In this document: in pieces, positions 17,685 to 28,522 of the stretch
Layout of the letters: each line of letters begins with the position of its first letter
Numbering within the stretch: the first letter of the stretch is position 1
From: Verrucomicrobiota bacterium
GTDB lineage: Bacteria > Verrucomicrobiota > Verrucomicrobiia > Opitutales > Oceanipulchritudinaceae
Direction of reading: 5' to 3'
DNA length: 50,931 bases
Assembly (NCBI GenBank): GCA_021208135.1
Contig: JAJOKB010000007.1
Coordinates: 1-50,931, forward strand
Made by a program: the position numbers and the translations under genes
The notes under the pieces: generated by a model
Databases searched by the model: none
Told to the model about the DNA's origin: nothing
The model's input: the letters and a program-made list of their open reading frames with translations, nothing else

Positions 17685-18904
17685 ATGAATAGCACTCAAC
17701 CGACCTCACACGCACTGGACAATCTACTGGTGCTGGATTTCACGCAACTGCTGCAAGGCCCCTACGCGACCCAAATGCTGGGAGATTTGGGTGCAGATGT
17801 GATCAAAGTGGAAAAAGCAGGCAGCGGCGACCTTTACCGATCCATGACCTTTTTCAACCAGTGGTTACCTGGTGGCGAAAGCCCATGCTTTATCCCCTGG
17901 AATCGCAACAAGCGCTCATTGGCGATAGATTTGAACGTCCGGAGGCCCTGGAGGCGATTCGACGCATCGCGCCCGCGCCGACATTCTGGTCGAAAACTTC
18001 CGCCCTGGCGTAATGGCCAAGCTTGGTTTGGGCTATGAGGAGTTGAGCAAAGTCAATCCGCGCTTGATTTATTGCTCTGCCACTGATGGGGCTCGGATGG
18101 ACCTTATATCAATCGACCGGGGCAAGATTTGCTGGTACAGTCTTTGGCTGGAGTCACATTTGCCAGTGGTCGCAAGAGTGACGGTCCGGTCGCCGTCGGC
18201 ACGGCTTTGAGCGATCAACTCGGTGCGATGCACATCGTCTATGGGGTGCTGGCTGCTCTGTATCACCGGGAAAGGACCGGGGAAGGTCAGAAAGTTGAAG
18301 TGAACTTACTGCAAAGTGTGCTCGCCTACGAGATGCAGGATTTTTTCACAGTCCATAATTTGAAAAGAAATTTTGAGCGCCCGGACTCGGGGATCGCGCA
18401 CCCCGGCAACGGCGCTCCCTTTGGCATTTATGCCACGTCCGACGGCTATATCAGCCTGGCGATGAACCCCTGGAAGAAAATTATGGCCGCGGTGGGTGAT
18501 GAGCGGCTGTCTGCCTACGACGACCCGCAGCTTCTGTTTGAGCGCCGCGACGAAGTATATGTGCTGTTACAGGACTGTTTGCGACAAAAGACCACCGATG
18601 AGTGGCTTGAGGTGATGTTGTCACTGGATATCTGGTGTGCAGCGGTATTGCCACAACACGAGGTGGAAAACGATCCTCAGGTACAACACCTTCAGGCATT
18701 CACTGAAGTGGAGCATCCCAAGGCAGGAAAAGTAAAGGTGACCAACATTCCCTTACGCATGAGCAAAACTCCGGGATCGATCGACGGCCAGCACCGCTTG
18801 TGGGTCAACACGGCCCGGAAATCCTGCGTGAATTCGGCTACGATGAGGATACCATCACTTCGATGCAACAGAACGGAGTCATCACCGTGCAAAAGACCTC
18901 CTGA
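17685..18904 (+). CDS. CaiB/BaiF-type (family III) CoA-transferase (frame changes)
   Basis: It moves CoA between carboxylic acids. Family segments in order: [53 protein letters not shown], then in a second frame [17 protein letters not shown] and RLIYCSA, then in a third frame [13 protein letters not shown] (the Asp fits the catalytic position), [20 protein letters not shown] and [16 protein letters not shown] further change near 18785 leads to [14 protein letters not shown] and a natural stop at 18904. With three or more frame changes and all motifs kept, indels are more likely than decay. Second gene of the operon. Confidence 0.88.
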
Positions 18905-18923
18905 AACTTTCCTTTTGTGAATC

Positions 18924-19783
18924 ATGGCCTTGCAACCCATCCTTCAAGCAGCACAGACAGCGCACATTTTTTGTGGCGGAATAGTGTCGCCGAATCGCCT
19001 CAACCATCCCGAAGCGTTTGCGTCGATGAACGCGATGGCTCGGTCTGGTGCGGAGGTGAAGCTGGCGAATTATACCACATTTCAGCTGACGGCAAAACCG
19101 TGCGCACGGTAGCTAACACCGGCGGCTTCATCCTGGGCGTGACCCTTGATAGCCACGGCAGGCTTTACTTGTGCGATCTACATCACCGTTGCATTTTTGT
19201 GATTAGTGAGACAGGTCAACAATTGGCCCGACTCGTTGGAAGGGACGGGGACGAGCAGATCCAAATTCCCAACTTTTCCATACTTTCAGCAGATGAGCGG
19301 TTGTTGTACGTGTCTGACACCCGGCGCCCGGGGGGACCCGGCATATGGAGATTTGATCTAACAGACCTGACTGCACCTGGCAGCCTGTGGATGTCGGAGC
19401 CATGCCTGTCTGCCAACGGGATGGCGCTGGCACCGGACGGAACAGGTATTTATCTGGTGGAAAGTCACCTTCCCGGCGTATCTTACATTCCCATTCAGCC
19501 GGATGGCAGCGCCGGACGCAAACAACTCTGTATCCATTTGCCACAGGATGAGCCTGACGGCCTGGCCTTCAATTCCAAAGGCGAGTTATTTGTGGGCATC
19601 TACAATCCCAGCCGGATCTATCGCTTCACCCCGCACACGGGTCAGCTCGACCTGGTTATTGAGGACGCGACCACAGACTATTTGCACCATGCTACCAATC
19701 TGGCATTTCGCGGGGATGACGAGTTGTTGGTTGCCAATTTAGGTGCCTGGCATCTGACCCGCATCGATCTTTCAAGTCTCTAG
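18924..19783 (+). CDS. SMP-30/gluconolactonase-type beta-propeller (one frame change)
   Basis: Six-bladed propeller of the SMP-30/LRE family, usually metal-dependent lactonases. Starting at ATG 18924 (MALQPILQAAQTAHIFCGG) and restoring one A at 19012-19013 gives NHPE followed by SVCVDERDGSVWCGGEAGEL, the expected entry into the propeller. Later segments: GFILGVTLDSHGRLYLCDLH, PNFSILSADERLLYVSDT, SANGMALAPDGTGIYLVES, DEPDGLAFNSKGELFVGIYN. The frame from 18917 is the same domain with an out-of-frame N-terminus. Lies 19 bases after the CoA-transferase; probably hydrolyses a sugar-acid lactone made by the SDR. Confidence 0.85.
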
Positions 19784-19795
19784 CCAAGCTACATC

Positions 19796-20591
19796 ATGAA
19801 TTACACAACCATCTGCTATACCATCACCGACCGGATAGCTGTTATCACGTTCAACCGTCCCGCACAGCTCAATGCCATGAACCGAAAGATGATGGAGGAA
19901 ATCATTGATGCGCTGAATCGAATTCAGACTGATCCAGAGGTCAAGGTGGCCATGCTGACCGGTGCCGGAAAGGCATTCATGGCAGGTGCGGACATCAAGG
20001 AATACGCCCGCCAGACCCCAGCCGAATTCATTGCATTCCAGACCTTGGGCAGACAGATTTATGCCGGAATTGAAGGCTGCGCAAAGCCTGTGATTGCCGC
20101 TATAAACGGTCACGCTTTTGGCGGCGGGGTTGGAGATTGCCCTGGCGTGTGACATGATCGTTGCTGCGCAAGGTGCGAAAACAGGATTGCCTGAGATTCT
20201 GCTCAATTTGATTCCCGGTGGCGGTGGAACACAGCGTTTACCCAGAAAATTGGGCAGCAACTATGCCTCGGAATTATTGTTCACTGGCCGAGTGGCGACC
20301 GTAGAGGAATTGTATGCCCGAGGACTGATAAACCATTTGTTTGCCCAAGAAACCTTCATCGCTGATTGCCTGACCTTTGCCGCTGGATTGGCAAGAAATT
20401 CAAGTGCGGCCATACAGGTGCTGAAGCCCTTGGTTCAGCTCGCCAACGGAGCGGCCAATCCTGCCCACCAGGCACTGGAAAATGAAGCGCTGGCACGATT
20501 TTATCAGTCTGAAGCAGGACAACAGAAAATCCAGGAATTCCTGCACAAAAGCGAAGCCAGGGCCAAGGAAAAAGCTGCAAGCAAGCCATGA
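19796..20591 (+). CDS. Enoyl-CoA hydratase/isomerase family protein (one frame change)
   Basis: Crotonase-fold protein of about 265 residues. VITFNRPAQLNAMNRKMMEE, oxyanion-hole segment FMAGADIKEYARQTP, INGHAFGGG, then after one extra G in the G4 run 20126-20129, LEIALACDMIVAA and GLPEILLNLIPGGGGTQRLP. The Glu in GLPEI corresponds to one catalytic glutamate of hydratases; the first position is uncertain. A lysine-rich tail ends the protein. Starts 12 bases after the lactonase, and its stop overlaps the next gene's start as ATGA. Confidence 0.9.
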
Positions 20592-21733
20592 CCATCATGC
20601 ACCAGAAAGCGCTCAGAGGAATTACCTGGGATCATCCGCGTGGCTTTGATTGCCTGGTAGCAGCTGCCAAGGAACAGCCTCCGGGTTCAACTGCAGCGTG
20701 GAATGGCGCACACGATCCTTGAAAGACTTTGGCGATACTCCGCTGCTTGAGCTGGCCCGCGAGTTTGATCTGCTGATCATAGACCACCCTCATTGCGGAG
20801 AAGCTGCCCATTCAGGTCAATTGCTGCCACTCAACGCGTTATTACCTGCCAGCGATTTGGAACAACTGGCAGCGGAAACCGTAGGCCCCGTTTATCAAAG
20901 CTATTGCTACGGAGGACAACAATGGGCCTTACCGATTGATGCCGCGTGCCAAGTGGGTTGTTTTCGTCCGGATCGGGTTTGCGCAGCAGAACTACCCCAA
21001 ACCTGGAATCAATTCCAGGTGTTTGCCGAAACTTGTCGGCGCAGAGGACAACGCATTGCCATGGCATTATGTCCGACGGATACCTTGTGCAGTTTTATGA
21101 CACTGGCGGCGCAGTTACAGGTCGCACCCAACGAACCGGGAACGTGGCTGGATGAACCGGACTTTACGCAGGTAGTTGAGCTTTTGCGTCACATATCCGC
21201 GCAGTGTTTACCTGAATCGCTGCAGTGGAATCCGATTCAGTTGTACGAGGCTATGGCGACAGATACCGAAGGACTTTTGGTTTACTCACCCTTGGCATTT
21301 GGCTACACAAATTACGCACGCTCCGGCTACCGCGTGTATCCGCTCAGTTATACTGGCATCCCCGGCAGGACACAGGCACTGCTGGGAGGCGCTGGTATCG
21401 CCGTATCCGCCACAGCAAACAACCGCATTTAGCGGCCAGTATGCGCTTTGGTTGTGCAGCGCAGAATGCCAGTCGGGCGTCTATGTCGCAGCAGGCGGTC
21501 AACCCGCCCACCTGCACGCGTGGACCAATTCGGATACGGATCAGTTATGCGGTGGATTCTTTAGGGGCACTATCGATACCTTGAATCACGCGTTTGTTCG
21601 CCCAAGGCATCACGGCTGGCCTGCATTCCAGGAACTGCTGGGAGATACCGTACATGCCTGCCTGCGTCAGGAATTGAGTGTCCCTGATGCTTGGCGCCGT
21701 CTAAGGGCTGCTGCTGAATTGACTAATCTGTGA
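20588..21733 (+). CDS. Solute-binding-fold protein without signal peptide, in a CoA-metabolism operon (frame changes)
   Basis: Coupled to the hydratase by an ATGA overlap. The start MTIMHQKALRGITWDHPRGF has no signal peptide or lipobox. A frame change near 20690 leads to RTRSLKDFGDTPLLELAREF and LLIIDHPHCGEA; another near 21400 leads to GVYVAAGGQPAHLHAW and FVRPRHHGWPAFQELL. By recall this matches a family annotated as extracellular solute-binding protein (type 1) that occurs beside CoA-transferase and hydratase genes in actinobacteria and rhizobia. With no export signal and no ABC genes nearby, a cytoplasmic role (ligand sensor, chaperone or enzyme) is more likely than transport. It overlaps the convergent GH28-like gene by 11 bases. 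Confidence 0.75.
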
Positions 21734-23264
21734 ATTCAAATCGAATGTTCATGGCGTAAGGATTCAGCGCTAACTTAAAATCATTGGCAGTGCGCACAGC
21801 CTGTCCTGCGATGCGCAAATTTCTGATACACACATCACTGACTGTATGGTTGGTATTCAGTCCCATGATGTGAGATTCCTCGCCACTACCTTCAATGCCA
21901 GTACGGGTTATATCCACAGACTCAAGCAACACTCCTGAGAGGTTGGAAAAACGGGTCTGATCGCGTTGGTCCTCACGGGTGAGTATCCAGAAATCCAAAG
22001 GTCGATTACACTCATGCACCCGAATGTTGCGAAAGACTATTTGGCTTCCGACTGCGCCATCTTTTAAATCGATGGCAAACACCCTACCGGCAGACACCAC
22101 ATCAATATCTTCAAATTCGATGTTTTGCATCGCCTCCCCCAAGGTTTCAGTACCAACCTTCATGGCCGTTACGGAGGTCAACATCATGCAGGACCGCACC
22201 TTGATATTCCTTACGTCACGCAGGCACCCCTTGTAGCTCGCGGTGTTCTTGATCGGGACGCAGTCATCTCCCGTGTGCAGAAAACAATGCTCCACCACAA
22301 TATCGCTGGATGAATCAGGATTGATGCCATCGGCATTGTTCCACCTTGATTGGGAGCCGGGCCGAAAATAGCTGTCCCAGGCCAATGGTGGAATCTCATT
22401 GACGATTTTTACCCCGCTGTAAGTCACGCGATCAGAAAGTAGAATATGGGAATTCCAAAATTCACTATCGCTCAGGATAATCCCTTGAATCAGAATGTTT
22501 TCACAGTTCACCATGCGAATATGGTTGAGTGCAGCACGACTGCTCGGATGGGCCAACCGCAAGGCCGACCCGCGCCCATCTATTTCACCCTTGCCCACAA
22601 TGCCCGCATTGCGCACGTGATCGAACAATATCAAGCGCCTGCGGTTTGAGGGCCGCAAGGAGCGGGGCAGATCCACGCATTCCGTGGCCACAGGGTCCAT
22701 AGGATAGCAGTCCAAATCTTCTGTCGCCGTCAGCACTGCACCGCTGTCCAAATGCAGATAGGTGTTGTCGCGCATCATTAGTGTAGCGATTTCATAGCTT
22801 CCGGGGCCAAAATAAAGCGTTCCCCCACCATTGGCGCTCAACGTCGCCAGCGCAGCATTGATTTGATCGCTGCATAACTTGCCGCTATCCGGTGTGATGC
22901 CAAGAGTGGCGGCATCCATAGCGTCGGCTGGTACAGGCGCATATTGAGGGGGATCTAAAAACAGAAACCCGACGCGCTCGTTGCCCCTCAAAACCGCCAA
23001 GTGAAGCGGCGCGTCCAGTGCAGACAATAACCTGAAAACCACTCTGTCCGGGGACTGTTCGACAATTTCCGCAGCTGCTTTGGGCAAAACGGTCCAGTTG
23101 CCCGTGCTCGATGAAGAGCGCACAGTCCATAAATCACCCGTCTCACCAGCAGATCTGCAATACCGGACCTGGTTTCGGTTGTAGGCAAATGCGGCATCAG
23201 GCTCAAACAGGGTGCGGCTGGTCTGCGTTACGCCGTTGCGAATAAAATGGATTTCTTTGGTCAT
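21723..23264 (-). CDS. GH28-like right-handed beta-helix protein (divergent polygalacturonase family)
   Basis: A 513-residue protein with about 120 residues of N-terminal beta-sandwich, then a parallel beta-helix beginning GGGTLYFGPGSYEIATLMMR. GH28 acid residues are visible in WNNADGINPDSS and HTGDDCVPIK. The usual GHG motif is replaced by SVTAMKVGTETLG and the RIK motif by AIDLKDG, so activity may differ from polygalacturonase. No signal peptide is apparent from the start at 23264. It shares the strand of the PEP-CTERM gene and is separated from it by a terminator hairpin at 23278-23312, so its own promoter is unclear. Probable role: trimming of pectin-like or sulfated oligosaccharides. Confidence 0.8.
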   Translation of the reverse strand: MTKEIHFIRNGVTQTSRTLFEPDAAFAYNRNQVRYCRSAGETGDLWTVRSSSSTGNWTVLPKAAAEIVEQSPDRVVFRLLSALDAPLHLAVLRGNERVGFLFLDPPQYAPVPADAMDAATLGITPDSGKLCSDQINAALATLSANGGGTLYFGPGSYEIATLMMRDNTYLHLDSGAVLTATEDLDCYPMDPVATECVDLPRSLRPSNRRRLILFDHVRNAGIVGKGEIDGRGSALRLAHPSSRAALNHIRMVNCENILIQGIILSDSEFWNSHILLSDRVTYSGVKIVNEIPPLAWDSYFRPGSQSRWNNADGINPDSSSDIVVEHCFLHTGDDCVPIKNTASYKGCLRDVRNIKVRSCMMLTSVTAMKVGTETLGEAMQNIEFEDIDVVSAGRVFAIDLKDGAVGSQIVFRNIRVHECNRPLDFWILTREDQRDQTRFSNLSGVLLESVDITRTGIEGSGEESHIMGLNTNHTVSDVCIRNLRIAGQAVRTANDFKLALNPYAMNIRFEFTD

Positions 23265-23277
23265 GACAGGTTTCCTT

Positions 23278-23312
23278 AAAAAGAAACACGGATCCCCCCG
23301 GATCCGTGTTTC
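23278..23312 (-). terminator. Intrinsic terminator after the PEP-CTERM gene
   Basis: Perfect 13-bp stem (GAAACACGGATCC at 23283-23295 with GGATCCGTGTTTC at 23300-23312) around a four-base loop, followed on the minus strand by TTTTT. It is well placed 25 bases beyond the PEP-CTERM stop. Confidence 0.85.
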
Positions 23313-23337
23313 ATAATGCTAATCTACCCCTACTCTA

Positions 23338-24162
23338 TTACACGATTTCACGCTTGCGGCGACGGACCACCACAAACCCCAAAATACCCAAACCAAACAA
23401 AAAGGCATAAGTCGAAGGTTCAGGAATGACCGATACCGAAATGTTGTCCAAGGCGATGGTATAGTTACCGGCGTTATTAAAACTGAAGGCCAAGGTGTTG
23501 AAAATGAAGTCGTTGGCGGTAGATGTGGCAAAGGAAGCACTGGAAATGTTGCCACCAAAATCTTTGGTAATATCCAATCCATCCTCTGTGCGGAAGAAGG
23601 AAACCGAAATGTTAAACGGTTCTGAACTGGTGTTAGCAAAATTGGAGGCCGAGAGACCCGTCAATGCGGTGGCGGTACCACCATTCACAGGCGATGTGAA
23701 TCCAGCTGAATGCTGATTAAATGCCGTGGTGGCAGTGCCAGTGGCAGCGGCAAACACATAATTGCGACGGGTGCCCCCACTGAACGGTTCAGCGCTGGCC
23801 AGATCGGAGGTGACAGCAGTGCCGATATTGCCAATGCTGAAGCGGAACGAATTATTTTCATCACCGCGCAAATTACGCGACACTATGGTGAATGAAAAAG
23901 TCAATGTTTCGCCTACGGCAATAGCAGTGTCGCCAAATTGCTTGATAACGCCAGAACGATTGGTGGCACCAGCAGCATAGCTGTAATTCAAAGTGCCTGC
24001 GATGTTATTGGTTTCGAGGGTAGTATTCGTGGTGCCGAAGCGGTAATAACCAGCATCGGCGGCTGAGCCGCTGGCAAAGGAATCGGAGAAGATCACAGTA
24101 GCGCTCAAAGATGAGGCTGCGACAGTTGCCAACGACAGAAGGAGATAGTTTTTGAGTTTCAT
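23338..24162 (-). CDS. PEP-CTERM sorted secreted protein
   Basis: A 274-residue exported protein. Signal peptide MKLKNYLLLSLATVAASSLS with cleavage near SLSA; a Ser/Thr/Asn-rich beta-sandwich body with few charged residues; C-terminal PEP-CTERM sorting tripartite signal: VIPEPSTYAFLFGLGILGFV followed by RRRKR. Such proteins are handled by the EpsH/exosortase system, which is not in this window. A 13-base palindrome sits 49 bases before the start, as for the sulfatases, so it probably belongs to the same regulon. A terminator follows. Confidence 0.9.
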   Translation of the reverse strand: MKLKNYLLLSLATVAASSLSATVIFSDSFASGSAADAGYYRFGTTNTTLETNNIAGTLNYSYAAGATNRSGVIKQFGDTAIAVGETLTFSFTIVSRNLRGDENNSFRFSIGNIGTAVTSDLASAEPFSGGTRRNYVFAAATGTATTAFNQHSAGFTSPVNGGTATALTGLSASNFANTSSEPFNISVSFFRTEDGLDITKDFGGNISSASFATSTANDFIFNTLAFSFNNAGNYTIALDNISVSVIPEPSTYAFLFGLGILGFVVVRRRKREIV

Positions 24163-24210
24163 CAGGTTATATTACAGGTTGAGTGTGAAAGAATTAGAAA
24201 TCCGATGTAG

Positions 24211-24223
24211 GTTTAGCCTAAAC
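24211..24223. promoter_or_regulatory. Operator-like palindrome (site A), PEP-CTERM gene
   Basis: GTTTAGCCTAAAC: GTTTAG and CTAAAC arms around a single C. It starts 49 bases upstream of the PEP-CTERM start codon (24162, minus strand). The same motif recurs at 26950, 28523 and, with one extra base, 32148. Confidence 0.65.
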
Positions 24224-24266
24224 AGGAACCAGGAGGCCGAAGAGGACTAAAGCATCGTCCGGGTTC

Positions 24267-26855
24267 TCAGAAATCGACGCGCAAAGAGAAGAAAATTTGT
24301 CTGGGAGTTATGGGTACTGCATTGCCATTGAAGGCCTGCTCATTGGTAAGGTTGCGTACGTTGAGTGCCAAGGTGGACCGTGCACCCATGATCTCGGTGG
24401 AATATGACAGCAGCAAGGAGGTGCGGAGAAACCCATCCCCGTATATATTTACGTTTTTCGTTGCCCTGTTCCAGAAACTGGCGCAAGGGAGCGAAAAGAC
24501 GGCGCGAGCCAGTGTAGTTTAACCCGAGACCAATGGCAAAACCGTCCAACGGACCGTCAATAAAGGTGTATTTACCCCAGAATGTGGCATTGTGTGTCGG
24601 CACGCCCACAGCATCCTTGTAAGACTGCGCGACCCCAAGGGCCACTTCGGATTCAATGTAGGCATAACCGACCACAAACTGTAGGTTCAGCATTGGCGAA
24701 TAGATCAAATCCAAGTCGATACCGCGCGAAGTTTCCGAAGCCCTTGCACCTGAATTGACTCATTGGGGAAGCGGGGATCTCCGGAAGGCTCGCGGGTGAT
24801 GATGTTGCGGCGCTCAATTTCGAAAAAGCCAATGGTACCCGAGATTCTGGAATCGAGGAAATCAACTTGGCTCCAAACTCTTACCTATGCCCTCAAACGG
24901 TTCAGCCGAGACCAAAGGTTCGATAGCAGTGCCACTTTCGTTGACCTGTCCAGTAACTCGCTGGTTGGCCAAATGAACGCGAGTAACTGGCATAGAAGGA
25001 CAGGCTTTGGTTAGGGGCATAAATCAAACCGACCTGAGGCGTGGTCTTGGTGCGGATTGGACTGACTGTGTTGACTTCGGTCCATGCGGGCATTTCCGGC
25101 TGACCCGCTCCATTGCCGCGATAATTGGTTGTTTTAGCGCGATCGTAGCGAATGCCGGTGAGCAATTTCATGTGATCGTCCCAAAATGAGGCGAGGTTGC
25201 TGACGTAAACGCCCTGAGATTCATTGCGCAATGAATTGGTAGATGGCAATAAGGTGGATCGGTCACGCAGCGCGCTGTTATTGATTTCAAAGATCCGGTT
25301 GGCGGGTACAAAAGGTATGGCTGATGGGTTGATGACGCGGACCAGCTCGCCGGCGACATCCACCTCTGGCGGCGGCAACTGCGCCCAAACCCTGTTGCGG
25401 AAGTAGTTGCTGATCAACTCGCCGCCAATCAAACTTTGATTGGTGATGCCTGCCAATTCCCACCGTCCGGTGATGTTGATTTGGTAATGATCCAGTTTGT
25501 TTTCAAACCAGGTGGAACTAAAATTGGGGCGCGAATAACGCACACTTTGTCCGGAATAAGTCGCCAATGGAAGGTGGCGACTTTCCATAATATCCAGCGT
25601 GGGATTGTCCCAAACTGCCACCACACGCACAAACCAGGAGTCCCATGGCAGAGCACTCTGAAAATCCAGGGAAAAGAAGTCCCGCTGCATGAGATTGAAG
25701 TCATCCGGATGCTCGGCCACAAAATCATAGGGCTTGGGCGTAACCTCATCCAGGACCAATACCACAGTTGATGTGGTTGCCGTGTTGGGATTGAACACAA
25801 ACCAATCCGGACTCGCTCGCAGAAAACCATTGCCATCATCCCAACGAGGATCTCCAACAACACCGGGTAGATTGCTCAGGCGGAATCGAGTCGGATCGCT
25901 GGGATCCGGAGAAACCAGCACTGGAAGACCGGTATCGGCTTGCAACAGCATGTATCCCGACTGACCGCCGGTTACTGTGCCAATGGTTTTGAGGTCATTG
26001 GGACTGGGCGTATCCTCAGCTGCCAGCCACTGTTCACGCGCAAACCTGCTGCCCCGGGCAAAGCCGTGCTGAGTCACTCTGCGATGATCGTGATGCTCGT
26101 ACTGAAAGGTGATTGAAGTGCGCGGAAATAACCGCCATTCCACCACCGGAGAAATGAATTTGCGGCGGTGCGCAGCGGATGCCTTCCATCCATCCTGTTC
26201 CTCGTATGAAGCATCCAGCCGGTAAAGCAAACGGGTGAAACCGGATTCATTCTTAATGAGGGGACCGGTTGCCTCCATTTCAGCGCGGTAAAATCCGTGA
26301 TTGCCCGCCGATAACTTAAATCCGTACCTAGGCTCTTCAAATGGACGCTTGGGAACATAGTTGATAATACCTCCCGGTTCGGTTTGACCGTAGAGCAAAG
26401 AGGCCGGACCTTTCATGACTTCGACCCGCTCGACATTGGTCATATCCTGACCATAATAGGCAACAACGCCATCCCGTTTGACCCGGTCAATGCGGAAGCC
26501 GCGAATGGAAAAGATGCCGGTTTCGCGGGTGCCGCCGGAATCAATCGAATCATTGACCGCCGCGGCAAACTCCATGGCCGACTCAAGATCTTTGGAAAAG
26601 GTGTCGGTCATGAAGGCTGTGGTCAATACCTGTAATGAAATCGGTATATCCCTCAGCGGCGTGTTGAACTTTGTCGCGGACAGCGCATTTTTTAGCCAAA
26701 TAGCTATTGTGGTCTGCACTGACGACAAATGGACTCAGCTCATAAATAGTTTCGTCCTGAGTAGAGCCGGGTGTCTGCCCGTGAATTGACAAAACTCCAT
26801 ACACACTTGCACCAGCAAGGCAAATGGAGCGTTTCAGGAAGTTTTGGAAATGCAT
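24267..26855 (-). CDS. TonB-dependent outer-membrane receptor (frame changes)
   Basis: About 860 residues. Start MHFQNFLKRSICLAGASVYG is a signal peptide, followed by YELSPFVVSAD, an N-terminal motif I associate with verrucomicrobial TonB receptors. The plug domain follows: NTPLRDIPISLQVL, SIRGFRIDRVKRDG, ERVEVMKGPASLLYGQTEPG, GIINYVPKRP. A long barrel ends, after correction, with ITPRQIFFSLRVDF and a terminal Phe typical of outer-membrane barrels; stop at 24267. Frame changes occur near 26700, 24900, 24740 and 24450. No SusD is present, as expected for verrucomicrobia. A palindrome lies about 95 bases upstream. Probable role: uptake of oligosaccharide produced by the locus. Confidence 0.88.
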
Positions 26856-26949
26856 AATTTGGGTTTAGGATGCGGGGTGAATGCTCGACGAGTCGTCTGA
26901 GTATGCCATCATTCTGATCTTGCAGGTTTCGATCGCCAATCCGGGGTCG

Positions 26950-26962
26950 GTTTATACTAAAC
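26950..26962. promoter_or_regulatory. Operator-like palindrome (site B), TonB receptor gene
   Basis: GTTTATACTAAAC keeps both GTTTA and TAAAC arms with a changed centre. It ends one base before the sulfatase stop and starts 95 bases upstream of the TonB receptor start, so it lies in that gene's promoter region. The greater distance and altered centre make it weaker than sites A and C. Confidence 0.5.
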
Positions 26963-28474
26963 TTAAGGACGCAACCCCGGACGGGAATCAGGATGCGGAT
27001 ATTTGGCATTTGCGCAGGCTAATTGTTTGAGCAATGCCAAGGTCATGGACTCCCTGATTTCGCGGAAGGCAGGCTCCTGATAAACATTGCATAATTCTGA
27101 GGGATCTTCGGACAAGTGATACAATTCGCCTTGCCATTCAGATTCGTCTGACTCCACCTCAAACAACTTTCCCTGCAAGCGTAGAATGAGTTTCCATTCG
27201 GGAGTGCGCCACATGTAAACCGGGGCAGCCTGCAACTGTTCGGCACCCGATCCGTGAAGTTCGGCAAAGCTGCCTCGGCGGGCTGGATCACGCAACAGAC
27301 GGCGTCCCGGCAGCCAGGGTGGCACTTCTATGCCGGCAACATCGAGCAAGGTGGGGAGGACGTCGATTAATTCTGCCGGGGCGAACAACTCCGTTCCCCT
27401 TTGCTGTTCAGGAATACCCGGCCCTGTGAGCGCCAGCGGCACTCTGACACTGGCTTCATACAATGAATATTTGCTAAACCGGCCTCGGGAGCCCAGGCTT
27501 TCGCCATGGTCAGAGGTGAACAGTATCCAAGTGTTGTCCAGTTGCCCATTGCATTCCAACCAGGCGACGACTTCGCCAAACAAGGCGTCCAACATGCTGC
27601 ACATAGCAAAATATTTAATCATCACAGCACGCTTGGCCTGGGCATCCTGTTGGTTCCACCACACAAGAAAATTGGCGGTATTTTCAAAAATCCCCCAATG
27701 CTCCAACAAGTGTGGCGGGGGTGTTGCAGGAATATCAAATTCACAGTCCTGATATAGACGTTCGTATTCAGGAACCGTACAGAATGGCGCATGCGGCAAA
27801 TCATACGACAGATTAAGAAACCAGGGTTTTCCCGATGGGACACAATCATGCAAGAATTCCAGCGCACACCGGGTTGCCCAACCCTCGCGGGTTCTATTCA
27901 ATCCCAATGGCCAATAGCTGCCGCGATACCCGTGCAGCCCTTCCCCGCCAGCCGGAAACGGTTGTGAACCCTGAAGTTCAATTTCGGCAAACAAAGCACT
28001 GGCTTCGCTATCCTCCTCAGGCCAGTAGCGTGCACTTGGCCCTGCCTCTCCCGTACCCCTTCGATTGGATACCGCACGGTGCTGAAAACCCCGGTTCGAT
28101 GGCACAGGTGCGGGTATGTTTAGTTGTGCATCACCCGCCATTGCGTAGTGTGTCTTACCACATCCAATCGTTTGATAGCCAGCCTCTTGCAAATATTCCG
28201 CCAAGACTGGTACCGGAACCTGCGCAGGATTCTGAAAGGTCTGCGCATTAACCCGCGAACCAATTTGAGAGGGATACAGTCCTGTCATGTAAGAGTACCT
28301 GCTGGGAATACACATCGGTACCTGGCAGACCGCATGACGCCAACGAACTCCATCTGCAAACAAACGATCCAGATGAGGCGTTTTAATGACCGGATTCATT
28401 AATCCCCACGCATCCCACCGCTGTTGATCGGTAGTAAATAACAAGATATTGGGTTTGTTCCGCTTGGATTCCAT
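26963..28474 (-). CDS. Formylglycine-dependent sulfatase (family S1)
   Basis: A 503-residue arylsulfatase-fold enzyme removing sulfate esters from a saccharide. The start at 28474 (MESKRNKPNILLFTTDQQRW) begins with the metal-binding strand (TTDQQ). The catalytic cysteine is Cys55 in MCIPSRYSYMTGLYPSQ, the C-x-P-x-R formylglycine signature. Other motifs are TIGCGKTHY and LFTSDHGESLGSRGRFSKYS. There is no signal peptide, so it may act in the cytoplasm or be exported otherwise. The next gene downstream is the TonB receptor. The palindrome at 28523 is 49 bases before its start. Confidence 0.92.
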   Translation of the reverse strand: MESKRNKPNILLFTTDQQRWDAWGLMNPVIKTPHLDRLFADGVRWRHAVCQVPMCIPSRYSYMTGLYPSQIGSRVNAQTFQNPAQVPVPVLAEYLQEAGYQTIGCGKTHYAMAGDAQLNIPAPVPSNRGFQHRAVSNRRGTGEAGPSARYWPEEDSEASALFAEIELQGSQPFPAGGEGLHGYRGSYWPLGLNRTREGWATRCALEFLHDCVPSGKPWFLNLSYDLPHAPFCTVPEYERLYQDCEFDIPATPPPHLLEHWGIFENTANFLVWWNQQDAQAKRAVMIKYFAMCSMLDALFGEVVAWLECNGQLDNTWILFTSDHGESLGSRGRFSKYSLYEASVRVPLALTGPGIPEQQRGTELFAPAELIDVLPTLLDVAGIEVPPWLPGRRLLRDPARRGSFAELHGSGAEQLQAAPVYMWRTPEWKLILRLQGKLFEVESDESEWQGELYHLSEDPSELCNVYQEPAFREIRESMTLALLKQLACANAKYPHPDSRPGLRP

Positions 28475-28522
28475 AACTGCAATCACATCAACCGGAACAC
28501 CCTCTGACCACTGCGACACCAG

